NCBI GenBank assembly: GCA_018806915.1
Contig: JAGKQI010000083.1
Coordinates: 868,001-932,000 of the forward strand
From: Phytophthora colocasiae
Lineage: Eukaryota > Oomycota > Peronosporomycetes > Peronosporales > Peronosporaceae
Direction of reading: 5' to 3'
DNA length: 64,000 nucleotides
Shown here: positions 41,559 to 52,768 of the stretch, one piece after another
How the letters are laid out: the number at the start of each line of letters is the position of its first letter
Numbering within the stretch: position 1 is the stretch's first letter
The notes under the pieces: model-generated
Told to the model about the DNA's origin: nothing
What the model saw: the letters and a program-made list of their open reading frames with translations, nothing else
Database searches by the model: none
Translations under genes and position numbers: made by a program

Positions 41559-42412
41559 TCAAGCAACTTTCTGCCTCTTGGTAGCCTCTGCAACGGTAGG
41601 ATCGCTCTCTCGCTTTACCGCTACTGGGTCTTCTGCTCCTGCTGCTCCTGCAGTGTTGTTGCTCTCCAGCTTCTCTGCGATCTCCGGTGCATGCTTCTTC
41701 ATGAGCTGGATCAAAATGGAATCTACTCGTGCCGAGTTTTCGCGCTGCTTCTCCATTTTCTCGTACTTTTGCTTCAGCTTCAGTTGTAACTCTACATAGC
41801 ACAACGAATTAGTGACATTGCAGAAACATACACAACCTCCAACAACTCACGCTCGGAGGGGATGACTGGCTCCTTCTTGTCTTTGGAGCTGAAGTCCCAC
41901 GCATAACCCTCCGTGGGGCTGAAGCGCACTCCTGCCGCCAGTCCGTGGAAGGCCTTGTTCACTCTGTAGCTACATTTTTTCTGCCATACATGCACAACGT
42001 TATAGTCAGTAGAAAATCTCTAGCATTGTTCTACTAGCATCCATACCAGGCGAGAAGTGAGCATAGCGTGGATATTAGGAGCCTGATAAACAGTGCCGTC
42101 CAGCACGTAGTAAATGGCCAATGGCTCCACTTGCGTCCGTCCACTACGACGCTGCTTGCGGATAATAAAAAGCTGCTGCGGCATCTGTTTGGCCGCGTTG
42201 GGGAGCAGCTCGTACTCGACACCACGGAGATTCTTGAGTTGGTCGAGTCCCAGACGTTGCATCTTCAGGCGCTCATTGTTGCACGACCGGTCGTAGAACG
42301 GGGACAGCGCAAAGTAGTGCAACACTGTCTGCGCGTTAAGCGGGAACGACTGCAGCCACACTGTGTCGCGGAACGACGCGTTATAGTCGTCTGTGTGCGC
42401 CGACACCTCCAT
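41559..42412 (-). CDS. MED6: Mediator complex subunit 6
   Basis: Head-module subunit of Mediator, the RNA polymerase II co-activator. Exons 42412-42047, 41980-41851 and 41791-41559 join in frame to 242 residues; introns are 66 and 59 bases. MED6 marks: FRDTVWLQSFPLNAQTVLHY then FALSPFYDRSCNNE, the EYELLPNAAKQMPQQLFIIR strand, and VEPLAIYYVLDGTVYQAPNI then HAMLTSRL. The C-terminus is basic and ends ATKRQKVA, a possible nuclear signal. Start: the ATG at 42412 (MEVSAHTDDYNASFRDTV); the 44 residues upstream in the open frame come from the adjoining repeat array and are not homologous. Its upstream region is the first unit of the tandem array. Confidence 0.92.
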
Positions 42413-42559
42413 CTCTCTTTCCTCAAAATATAAAAAACACTTTGTTTGAATTGGTCGGATCAATTCAGGACCAGTTTTGGCCGCTCTGATTGGTCGGTTT
42501 ATCAATAATAGTCCTAGTGCCCGCAATAGCACATGCACCACTCGTCAGACCGCCCTGCA

Positions 42560-43230
42560 CTCACAGACCGCATTCCTGAACTTGCGGCACACCGAACAAG
42601 CCGCCTTATCACAGGACGACTCGCCGTCTCACTGTGCATGCCGTCTCGCTGTGCATGCCGTCTCGCTGGCCGTCTTGCTGGCCGTCTCGCTGCACGCCGT
42701 CTCGCCTCAGGCCCCAGCCGCCACTGTTGTTGCACGCGTCAGTTGCTGCACCAGCACTCCGTTATCCTCGCTCATCGCCCTCGCGTGCTGCCAGTCCCAC
42801 ACGCTGATCGTGAACGCCCTCGACTACAACGATGTGGCGCAGTTTTGGAATATCGATTACGTGATTAAGAATCTAGGGGTGGATGACGACGATTGCGACC
42901 AAGCCGTACGGGACGTGCAAAACCTCGTCTACAGCCCTGTGTTCGGCTCAGTGTTCAACAAAAAAGCGTGATCCTCCCAGGCTACAAGCAACAAGCACAG
43001 TCTACGCCTATGACTAATACACTTCGAACCATACGCGAAAGCATCATTGAAATGGTAAGTTGAGCGGTCTGCTTGCCGCTCGAAAAGGGTGATGTGATCT
43101 TCTTCGGAGGAGACTTGGCCCACGCGGGAGCTGCCTACAGAGCTCTGAATGCCCGTCTACATTGCTACGTGTGCTTTGACGAAGTTCCACAAGAGCCTGG
43201 CATGTGGTTTTCCGCACGTTCCGTTGTAAT
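42560..43230 (+). pseudogene. DSBH (2OG-oxygenase-like) fold protein relic in the tandem unit
   Basis: An open segment ends ...DYNDVAQFWNIDYVIKNLGV and DQAVRDVQNLVYSPVFGSVF, closed by a stop at about 42971 after a run of A. In another frame the C-terminal strands KGDVIFFGGDLAHAGAAYRA then LNARLHCYVCFDEVP follow (about 43080-43190). This GD-x2-FF-x-GD-x3-HAGA-x-Y pattern is what I know from double-stranded beta-helix oxygenase-like proteins of oomycetes. Frames are broken in every copy. Equivalent places: about 45235-45900, 47905-48575 and 50580-51250. Confidence 0.5.
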
Positions 43231-43493
43231 AAATGCTTGACGACGCTTATACGCGCCGAGACTTGGCGCGACACCGACGGACCTGCAGAGTTGGTGCTAG
43301 CTTCAACTGCCCATACTGCACTTTACGAAACGCCATTCGGAACTCGTTAAACCAGCATATTCGTCGCCGCCACCGCAATGAAGAAGAATCGGATGAGCAG
43401 GAGCCAATGCGAGTGAGCAGCGAAGGCAGTGACCAGGACGATGACAAGCTGCTAATTACGATTTTCGAGTGGAATGTGGCCGTTACGCTGTGA
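43215..43493 (+). pseudogene. C2H2-type zinc-finger relic in the tandem unit
   Basis: A first finger, FRCNKC then DLARHRRTC, is split by a one-base frame change after the second Cys (about 43233). A second finger, FNCPYCTLRNAIRNSLNQHI followed by RRRH (C-x2-C-x12-H-x4-H), is intact. An acidic tail follows (EEESDEQEPMRVSSEGSDQD). It directly follows the DSBH relic and probably was the same gene. Copies at 45907-46167, 48579-48839 and 51254-51514 keep this 86-residue frame. Confidence 0.55.
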
Positions 43494-43640
43494 TGTGATT
43501 GGATACGTACTGGATTCTGGGAGAAAGGGAGATGTGGGACGAGGTTATGTCTCGTGCGACAATGTGATGGATCTGTGGAAGAAAGTTACTGCTATATTAA
43601 CCTTCACCTGAACTGCAAAGGGCCCAAGATAAAACTTCGA
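43450..43640 (+). repeat. Copia LTR-like fragment in the tandem unit
   Basis: Matches, in opposite orientation, the fragment at about 950-1132 of this window (see that entry). In the unit it starts within the zinc-finger tail and ends near cccaagataaaac, where similarity stops. Repeated in each copy. Confidence 0.55.
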
Positions 43641-43912
43641 ACACATGATTTACCAAGGATCATATGGCCACACGATATTCGGACGGGGCGAGGATGGTTG
43701 ATCATACTGTTAAAGCGGATACTGATACTGGAGAACAGATCTACCGGCTTTACTTTGGTATAAGTACATTAGAATTGAGCGACATGGAAACTTCGACTTG
43801 CATAGCTCTCGATAACTACAGTGTTATGTCAAGTAAGGGAACATAAACAAGCCAAACGTCTAAGATGAGATTAAGCCCATGAAATAGCTCTACTAAGTAC
43901 TGTGCGTTCTAC

Positions 43913-44965
43913 TTGATCTTTCCGCGGTTGTCGTTTGACTCAGAGTGTTTTGGCGTGATCCCACCGCATTTTCCACCCCAACTAGCAAGTAAACTGACAA
44001 TTGAATTCTGGGATCGTGTTGTCAGTGGATTCTCGAACTACACACGAGGCGTGCAGTCAGCTTTCCCGTTCATGTTGGCTTCTTTGATTCATCACGAGCA
44101 GTATCTGCGTAACACTATCAGTCCCAATCATCCAATTTTTAAATCGCGCGTTTTTTTCGCCAACCCACTACTTCTTCTTTTTTACTACTACTTCAAGAAT
44201 TGCGTAGCTCCACAGTACTATCAATTGGGACGTCACCTGTATCTGGACTAAAAGCGATTGGAATTCCTGCCCATCTTGCGATCGCGAAGCAAGTTGCTGG
44301 GTTAAAAGAAGCTGTTTCTAGCCTACGCGATGGAATTACGGCCCTGGAGAATAAAATGCCAAACGTTGTTGCAAGTACGGTAGTATGTGAATTGCAGCAT
44401 CACCTCGCGGTGAACGGTGGTGCAATTTCACTACACGAATTTGATTCAAGGGTTACGAGCATGGAGGCCCGAATAACAGAGCGAGTTTGCAGCGCTATAA
44501 GGGACGTGCAGCTACCCCATGCTAATCCTGAAGCTGTTCAATCTGGTGACCAGCGGAGTTGGCGAACTTGGTCGTGGAAAGATGGTAAAATTGGCCACGC
44601 TGTACCAAGAGGGTGGGAATTCCCTGCTGGGAATATGTGGCATTTTGGTGATCAAGATACTGGAATTCGTCCATAGACTGCTCAGCAAGCAACATGACGT
44701 TATGCCACAGCATCGAATGCGGCAAGCGCGAGGTTCTCCAGGTATTCCATCACTGTTTTAACACGAGTGAGGAGCTCAACTACTTCCTGCGGGGCTGACG
44801 AGCATCTCGATGCTGCAGATTCCTATGGCTAATAAAGTCTTCGACACTGTATTCGCTGCAGCACTATCGCAGCTATACTCTGAAGCACCGAAAAGAGCGG
44901 AAGACTTGTCCTGCGGCACACTGTGTAATAGACTTTGCCAGTATCGTAAAAACAGTAGAAACAAG
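43913..44965 (+). pseudogene. Crypton-like (Ndc10/GCR1_C-type) protein relic in the tandem unit
   Basis: Two overlapping frames. The first (43913-44251) has SDECFG-like SECFGVIPPHFPPQLASKLT and FPFMLASLIHHEQYLRNTIS followed by PNHPIF. The second (44200-44676) has SGLKAIGIPAHLAIAKQVAG, a coiled coil, and WRTWSWKDGKIGHAVPRGWE then FPAGNMWHFGDQDTGIRP, which is the GCR1_C-like DNA-binding module of Crypton-type proteins. A weak C-terminal piece follows (KVFDTVFAAALSQLYSEAPK to about 44965). These are segments of the Ndc10-like proteins encoded by Cryptons in oomycetes as I recall them; the tyrosine recombinase catalytic part is missing. Equivalent ORFs: 46871-47347, 49259-49597 and 49546-49986. 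Confidence 0.6.
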
Positions 44966-45087
44966 TAAAATCAGTAAAAACAATGTTGCAAGTTGAACTT
45001 AGAGATGAAAATTGATGAAAAACTGTGAAACGTTGTGATCTATAGGTAATCACAACAGCCGTACATCTGTCCATCTCTGAGCAAACC

Positions 45088-47758
45088 CTTTCCTCAAAAA
45101 TATAAAAAAAAACACTTTGTTTGAATTGGTCGGATCAATTCAGGACCAGTTTTAGCCGCTCTGATTGGTCGGTTTTATCAATAATAGTCCTAGTGCCCGC
45201 AATAGCACATGCACCACTCGTCAGACCGCCCTGCACTCACAGACCGCATTCCTGAACTTGCGGCACACCGAACAAGCCGCCTTATCACAGGACGACTCGC
45301 CGTCTCACTGTGCATGTCGTCTCGCTGTGCATGCCGTCTCGCTGGCCGTCTTGCTGGCCTTCTCGCTGCACGCCGTCTCGCCTCAGGCCCCAGCCGCCAC
45401 TGTTGTTGCACGCGTCAGTTGCTGCACCAGCACTCCGTTATCCTCGCTCGTCGCCCTCGCGTGCTGCCAGTCCCACACGCTGATCGTGAACGCCCTCGAC
45501 TACAACGATGTGGCGCAGTTTTGGAATATCGATTACGTGATTAAGAATCTAGGGGTGGATGACGACGATTGCGACCAAGCCGTACGGGACGTGCAAAACC
45601 TCGTCTACAGCCCTATGTTCGGCTCAGTGTTCAACAAAAGCGTGATCCTCCCAGGCTACAAGCAACAAGCACAGTCTACGCCTATGACTAATACACTTCC
45701 GAACCATACGCGAAAGCATCATTGAAATGGTAAGTTGAGCGGTCTGCTTGCCGCTCGAAAAGGGTGATGTGATCTTCTTCGGAGGAGACTTGGCCCACGC
45801 GGGAGCTGCCTACAGAGCTCTGAATGCCCGTCTACATTGCTACGTGTGCTTTGACGAAGTTCCAAAGAGCCTGGCATGTGGTTTTCCGCACGTTCCGTTG
45901 TAATAAATGCTTGACGACGCTTATACGCGCCGAGACTTGGCGCGACACCGACGGACCTGCAGAGTTGGTGCTAGCTTCAACTGCCCATACTGCACTTTAC
46001 GAAACGCCATTCGGAACTCGTTAAACCAGCATATTCGTCGCCGCCACCGCAATGAAGAAGAATCGGATGAGCAGGAGCCAATGCGAGTGAGCAGCGAAGG
46101 CAGTGACCAGGACGATGACAAGCTGCTAATTACGATTTTCGAGTGGAATGTGGCCGTTACGCTGTGATGTGATTGGATACGTACTGGATTCTGGGAGAAA
46201 GGGAGATGTGGGACGAGGTTATGTCTCGTGCGACAATGTGATGGATCTGTGGAAGAAAGTTACTGCTATATTAACCTTCACCTGAACTGCAAAGGGCCCA
46301 AGATAAAACTTCGAACACATGATTTACCAAGGATCATATGGCCACGATATTCGGACGGGGCGAGGATGGTTGATCATACTGTTAAAGCGGATACTGATAC
46401 TGGAGAACAGATCTACCGGCTTTACTTTGGTATAAGTACATTAGAATTGAGCGACATGGAAACTTCGACTTGCATAGCTCTCGATAACTACAGTGTTATG
46501 TCAAGTAAGGGAACATAAACAAGCCAAACGTCTAAGATGAGATTAAGCCCATGAAATAGCTCTACTAAGTACTGTGCGTTCTACTTGATCTTTCCGCGGT
46601 TGTCGTTTGACTCAGAGTGTTTTGGCGTGATCCACCGCATTTTCCACCCCAACTAGCAAGTAAACTGACAATTGAATTCTGGGATCGTGTTGTCAGTGGA
46701 TTCTCGAACTACACACGAGGCGTGCAGTCAGCTTTCCCGTTCATGTTGGCTTCTTTGATTCATCACGAGCAGTATCATGCGTAACACTATCAGTCCCAAT
46801 CATCCAATTTTAAATCGCGCGTTTTTTTCGCCAACCCACTACTTCTTCTTTTTTACTACTACTTCAAGAATTGCGTAGCTCCACAGTACTATCAATTGGG
46901 ACGTCACCTGTATCTGGACTAAAAGCGATTGGAATTCCTGCCCATCTTGCGATCGCGAAGCAAGTTGCTGGGTTAAAAGAAGCTGTTTCTAGCCTACGCG
47001 ATGGAATTACGGCCCTGGAGAATAAAATGCCAAACGTTGTTGCAAGTACGGTAGTATGTGAGTTGCAGCATCACCTCGCGGTGAACGGTGGTGCAATTTC
47101 ACTACACGAATTTGATTCAAGGGTTACGAGCATGGAGGCCCGAATAACAGAGCGAGTTTGCAGCGCTATAAGGGACGTGCAGCTACCCCATGCTAATCCT
47201 GAAGCTGTTCAATCTGGTGACCAGCGGAGTTGGCGAACTTGGTCGTGGAAAGATGGTAAAATTGGCCACGCTGTACCAAGAGGGTGGGAATTCCCTGCTG
47301 GGAATATGTGGCATTTTGGTGATCAAGATACTGGAATTCGTCCATAGACTGCTCAGCAAGCAACATGACGTTATGCCACAGCATCGAATGCGGCAAGCGC
47401 GAGGTTCTCCAGGTATTCCATCACTGTTTTAACACGAGTGAGGAGCTCAACTACTTCCTGCGGGGCTGACGAGCATCTCGATGCTGCAGATTCCTATGGC
47501 TAATAAAGTCTTCGACACTGTATTCGCTGCAGCACTATCGCAGCTATACTCTGAAGCACCGAAAAGAGCGGAAGACTTGTCCTGCGGCACACTGTGTAAT
47601 AGACTTTGCCAGTATCGTAAAAACAGTAGAAACAAGTAAAATCAGTAAAAACAATGTTGCAAGTTGAACTTAGAGATGAAAATTGATGAAAAACTGTGAA
47701 ACGTTGTGATCTATAGGTAATCACAACAGCCGTACATCTGTCCATCTCTGAGCAAACC
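45088..47758 (+). repeat. 2.67-kb tandem unit, copy 2
   Basis: 2671 bp. Nearly identical to copies 3 and 4 but with its own cluster of 1-2 base indels (for example near 45640, 45700, 45865, 46345, 46630, 46775 and 46810), several of which change reading frame: the first ORF here runs on to 45725. Confidence 0.92.
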
Positions 47759-50433
47759 CTTTCCTCAAAAATATAAAAAAAAACACTTTGTTTGAATTGG
47801 TCGGATCAATTCAGGACCAGTTTTGGCCGCTCTGATTGGTCGGTTTATCAATAATAGTCCTAGTGCCCGCAATAGCACATGCACCACTCGTCAGACCGCC
47901 CTGCACTCACAGACCGCATTCCTGAACTTGCGGCACACCGAACAAGCCGCCTTATCACAGGACGACTCGCCGTCTCACTGTGCATGTCGTCTCGCTGTGC
48001 ATGCCGTCTCGCTGGCCGTCTTGCTGGCCTTCTCGCTGCACGCCGTCTCGCCTCAGGCCCCAGCCGCCACTGTTGTTGCACGCGTCAGTTGCTGCACCAG
48101 CACTCCGTTATCCTCGCTCGTCGCCCTCGCGTGCTGCCAGTCCCACACGCTGATCGTGAACGCCCTCGACTACAACGATGTGGCGCAGTTTTGGAATATC
48201 GATTACGTGATTAAGAATCTAGGGGTGGATGACGACGATTGCGACCAAGCCGTACGGGACGTGCAAAACCTCGACTACAGCCCTATGTTCGGCTCAGTGT
48301 TCAACAAAAAAGCGTGATCCTCCCAGGCTACAAGCAACAAGCACAGTCTACGCCTATGACTAATACACTTCGAACCATACGCGAAAGCATCATTGAAATG
48401 GTAAGTTGAGCGGTCTGCTTGCCGCTCGAAAAGGGTGATGTGATCTTCTTCGGAGGAGACTTGGCCCACGCGGGAGCTGCCTACAGAGCTCTGAATGCCC
48501 GTCTACATTGCTACGTGTGCTTTGACGAAGTTCCACAAGAGCCTGGCATGTGGTTTTCCGCACGTTCCGTTGTAATAAATGCTTGACGACGCTTATACGC
48601 GCCGAGACTTGGCGCGACACCGACGGACCTGCAGAGTTGGTGCTAGCTTCAACTGCCCATACTGCACTTTACGAAACGCCATTCGGAACTCGTTAAACCA
48701 GCATATTCGTCGCCGCCACCGCAATGAAGAAGAATCGGATGAGCAGGAGCCAATGCGAGTGAGCAGCGAAGGCAGTGACCAGGACGATGACAAGCTGCTA
48801 ATTACGATTTTCGAGTGGAATGTGGCCGTTACGCTGTGATGTGATTGGATACGTACTGGATTCTGGGAGAAAGGGAGATGTGGGACGAGGTTATGTCTCG
48901 TGCGACAATGTGATGGATCTGTGGAAGAAAGTTACTGCTATATTAACCTTCACCTGAACTGCAAAGGGCCCAAGATAAAACTTCGAACACATGATTTACC
49001 AAGGATCATATGGCCACACGATATTCGGACGGGGCGAGGATGGTTGATCATACTGTTAAAGCGGATACTGATACTGGAGAACAGATCTACCGGCTTTACT
49101 TTGGTATAAGTACATTAGAATTGAGCGACATGGAAACTTCGACTTGCATAGCTCTCGATAACTACAGTGTTATGTCAAGTAAGGGAACATAAACAAGCCA
49201 AACGTCTAAGATGAGATTAAGCCCATGAAATAGCTCTACTAAGTACTGTGCGTTCTACTTGATCTTTCCGCGGTTGTCGTTTGACTCAGAGTGTTTTGGC
49301 GTGATCCCACCGCATTTTCCACCCCAACTAGCAAGTAAACTGACAATTGAATTCTGGGATCGTGTTGTCAGTGGATTCTCGAACTACACACGAGGCGTGC
49401 AGTCAGCTTTCCCGTTCATGTTGGCTTCTTTGATTCATCACGAGCAGTATCTGCGTAACACTATCAGTCCCAATCATCCAATTTTTAAATCGCGCGTTTT
49501 TTTCGCCAACCCACTACTTCTTCTTTTTTACTACTACTTCAAGAATTGCGTAGCTCCACAGTACTATCAATTGGGACGTCACCTGTATCTGGACTAAAAG
49601 CGATTGGAATTCCTGCCCATCTTGCGATCGCGAAGCAAGTTGCTGGGTTAAAAGAAGCTGTTTCTTGCCTACGCGATGGAATTACGGCCCTGGAGAATAA
49701 AATGCCAAACGTTGTTGCAAGTACGGTAGTATGTGAATTGCAGCATCACCTCGCGGTGAACGGTGGTGCAATTTCACTACACGAATTTGATTCAAGGGTT
49801 ACGAGCATGGAGGCCCGAATAACAGAGCGAGTTTGCAGCGCTATAAGGGACGTGCAGCTACCCCATGCTAATCCTGAAGCTGTTCAATCTGGTGACCAGC
49901 GGAGTTGGCGAACTTGGTCGTGGAAAGATGGTAAAATTGGCCACGCTGTACCAAGAGGGTGGGAATTCCCTGCTGGGAATATGTAGCATTTTGGTGATAA
50001 AGATACTGGAATTCGTCCATAGACTGCTCAGCAAGCAACATGACGTTATGCCACAGCATCGAATGCGGCAAGCGCGAGGTTCTCCAGGTATTCCATCACT
50101 GTTTTAACACGAGTGAGGAGCTCAACTACTTCCTGCGGGGCTGACGAGCATCTCGATGCTGCAGATTCCTATGGCTAATAAAGTCTTCGACACTGTATTC
50201 GCTGCAGCACTATCGCAGCTATACTCTGAAGCACCGAAAAGAGCGGAAGACTTGTCCTGCGGCACACTGTGTAATAGACTTTGCCAGTATCGTAAAAACA
50301 GTAGAAACAAGTAAAATCAGTAAAAACAATGTTGCAAGTTGAACTTAGAGATGAAAATTGATGAAAAACTGTGAAACGTTGTGATCTATAGGTAATCACA
50401 ACAGCCGTACATCTGTCCATCTCTGAGCAAACC
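47759..50433 (+). repeat. 2.67-kb tandem unit, copy 3
   Basis: 2675 bp, the cleanest full copy. It differs from copy 1 by a few substitutions, such as gtgcatgtcgtc against gtgcatgccgtc near 47985 and ccttctcgctg against ccgtctcgctg near 48030. The Crypton frame has an early stop at about 49984. Confidence 0.92.
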
Positions 50434-51948
50434 CTTTCCTCAAAAATATAAAAAAAAACACTTTGTTTGAATTGGTCGGATCAATTCAGGACCAGTTTTG
50501 GCCGCTCTGATTGGTCGGTTTATCAATAATAGTCCTAGTGCCCGCAATAGCACATGCACCACTCGTCAGACCGCCCTGCACTCACAGACCGCATTCCTGA
50601 ACTTGCGGCACACCGAACAAGCCGCCTTATCACAGGACGACTCGCCGTCTCACTGTGCATGTCGTCTCGCTGTGCATGCCGTCTCGCTGGCCGTCTTGCT
50701 GGCCTTCTCGCTGCACGCCGTCTCGCCTCAGGCCCCAGCCGCCACTGTTGTTGCACGCGTCAGTTGCTGCACCAGCACTCCGTTATCCTCGCTCGTCGCC
50801 CTCGCGTGCTGCCAGTCCCACACGCTGATCGTGAACGCCCTCGACTACAACGATGTGGCGCAGTTTTGGAATATCGATTACGTGATTAAGAATCTAGGGG
50901 TGGATGACGACGATTGCGACCAAGCCGTACGGGACGTGCAAAACCTCGTCTACAGCCCTGTGTTCGGCTCAGTGTTCAACAAAAAAGCGTGATCCTCCCA
51001 GGCTACAAGCAACAAGCACAGTCTACGCCTATGACTAATACACTTCGAACCATACGCGAAAGCATCATTGAAATGGTAAGTTGAGCGGTCTGCTTGCCGC
51101 TCGAAAAGGGTGATGTGATCTTCTTCGGAGGAGACTTGGCCCACGCGGGAGCTGCCTACAGAGCTCTGAATGCCCGTCTACATTGCTACGTGTGCTTTGA
51201 CGAAGTTCCACAAGAGCCTGGCATGTGGTTTTCCGCACGTTCCGTTGTAATAAATGCTTGACGACGCTTATACGCACCGAGACTTGGCGCGACACCGACG
51301 GACCTGCAGAGTTGGTGCTAGCTTCAACTGCCCATACTGCACTTTACGAAACGCCATTCGGAACTCGTTAAACCAGCATATTCGTCGCCGCCACCGCAAT
51401 GAAGAAGAATCGGATGAGCAGGAGCCAATGCGAGTGAGCAGCGAAGGCAGTGACCAGGACGATGACAAGCTGCTAATTACGATTTTCGAGTGGAATGTGG
51501 CCGTTACGCTGTGATGTGATTGGATACGTACTGGATTCTGGGAGAAAGGGAGATGTGGGACGAGGTTATGTCTCGTGCGACAATGTGATGGATCTGTGGA
51601 AGAAAGTTACTGCTATATTAACCTTCACCTGAACTGCAAAGGGCCCAAGATAAAACTTCGAACACATGATTTACCAAGGATCATATGGCCACACGATATT
51701 CGGACGGGGCGAGGATGGTTGATCATACTGTTAAAGCGGATACTGATACTGGAGAACAGATCTACCGGCTTTACTTTGGTATAAGTACATTAGAATTGAG
51801 CGACATGGAAACTTCGACTTGCATAGCTCTCGATAACTACAGTGTTATGTCAAGTAAGGGAACATAAACAAGCCAAACGTCTAAGATGAGATTAAGCCCA
51901 TGAAATAGCTCTACTAAGTACTGTGCGTTCTACTTGATCTTTCCGCGG
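50434..51948 (+). repeat. 2.67-kb tandem unit, copy 4, 3'-truncated
   Basis: 1515 bp, ending at ttccgcgg, where copy 1 continues ttgtcg and this copy continues ccgcaagagg. The DSBH, zinc-finger and LTR pieces are present, the Crypton relic is not. The truncation point marks the right edge of the array. Confidence 0.92.
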
Positions 51949-52658
51949 CCGCAAGAGGCCAAATCGGCCCGCTTGGCCTCCGAATCGCTAGTGTGGAAGA
52001 CGTACTTAAATGATTTTTTACTGTGTTTTTATTTCGTGGTTTGGTCGATTTCAAACATGTATTGGGAACCGACCAACTCCGGCAAATTTGGCCTGAATTG
52101 GTAACAGTAGAAATTATTTTCTACGAATTTTACACCGCAGAGCTGGTGCAAGACGAGGAGGAGAGAGAAGACATGCGCCGACAGGCAGATGTGATGCGGG
52201 AACTCGTCGATACACGGGAGGAACCACATCACGCTGAGCTCAGTCGATTAAATGTCGTATCCCTTCTCAGTCTGACACCATTTGCAACGCTGGTCAACGA
52301 CAGGTGAGTCCGAACTCCAATACGTGCGTTTTTGCGGTTATTGCAGATGTGGACATTGCTTCATTCCAAGAACGGTACTGTAAAACATTTGCGCATGCGG
52401 ACGCGCATGATTGCATACAAATGAAACAACCTCATGTATTGGAGTTGACCTTTTTTCTACTCCAATGCAATATGCAAATCTCCCCGCATATTCATTACAT
52501 CGTCTGCCTCGTCAATGAACTGATTGATAGCATCATTAGATTCGCTGACAGTCTTTTCAATCAGTTGAGTCGCTCCAACGCCTCCACAAGTTGGTTTTCG
52601 TGCTCGATATGCTCGATATCTTTACTTACAGCAAATTGGCGTTTAAGCCCGCTTTGTA
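51949..52658. other. Unassigned spacer between tandem array and element 2
   Basis: A 94-codon ORF at 52023-52307 (plus) reads DFKHVLGTDQLRQIWPELVT and RRQADVMRELVDTREEPHHA with plausible composition but no family I recognise. On the minus strand about 52560-52455 a short helix SESNDAINQFIDEADDVMNM ends in a stop. Both look like gene remnants. Confidence 0.4.
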
Positions 52659-52763
52659 TTGTGGTGGAGCGGATCTGGCCTAAATCTGGTTGAGGCCGAT
52701 CGCGATCGCCACTTGCGCCCAGACACCGACTAACGGAGGGGGTCCCCCGATGATCCGTGATCT
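52659..52763 (-). repeat. Terminal fragment of an oppositely oriented LTR
   Basis: Starting tgtggtggagcggatctg, this is the reverse complement of the last ~100 bases of the element 2 LTR (54060-54162); the inner 55 bases are identical. It stops 5 bases before the 5' LTR begins. It is most simply a piece of an older LTR in reverse orientation into which element 2 inserted. Confidence 0.75.
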
Positions 52764-52768
52764 TGTTG

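Larger units (their letters stand above)
42417..45087 (+). repeat. 2.67-kb tandem unit, copy 1
   Basis: Unit of 2671 bp starting ctttcctcaaaaatataaaa. It begins 4 bases upstream of the MED6 start codon. In other copies ccatctct followed by gagcaaaccctttcctc precedes the unit start, whereas copy 1 has ccatctctctttcctc, so the break uses the shared word ccatctct. Contents: two CCAAT boxes as gattggtcgg/aattggtcgg, DSBH and zinc-finger relics, a Copia LTR fragment and a Crypton relic. Confidence 0.92.

Noticed and set aside
42417..51948. Array as a CRISPR or satellite centromere
   Set aside because: Units are 2.67 kb with recognisable gene fragments and no short repeat-spacer alternation; only 3.6 copies, so not a centromeric satellite on this evidence.
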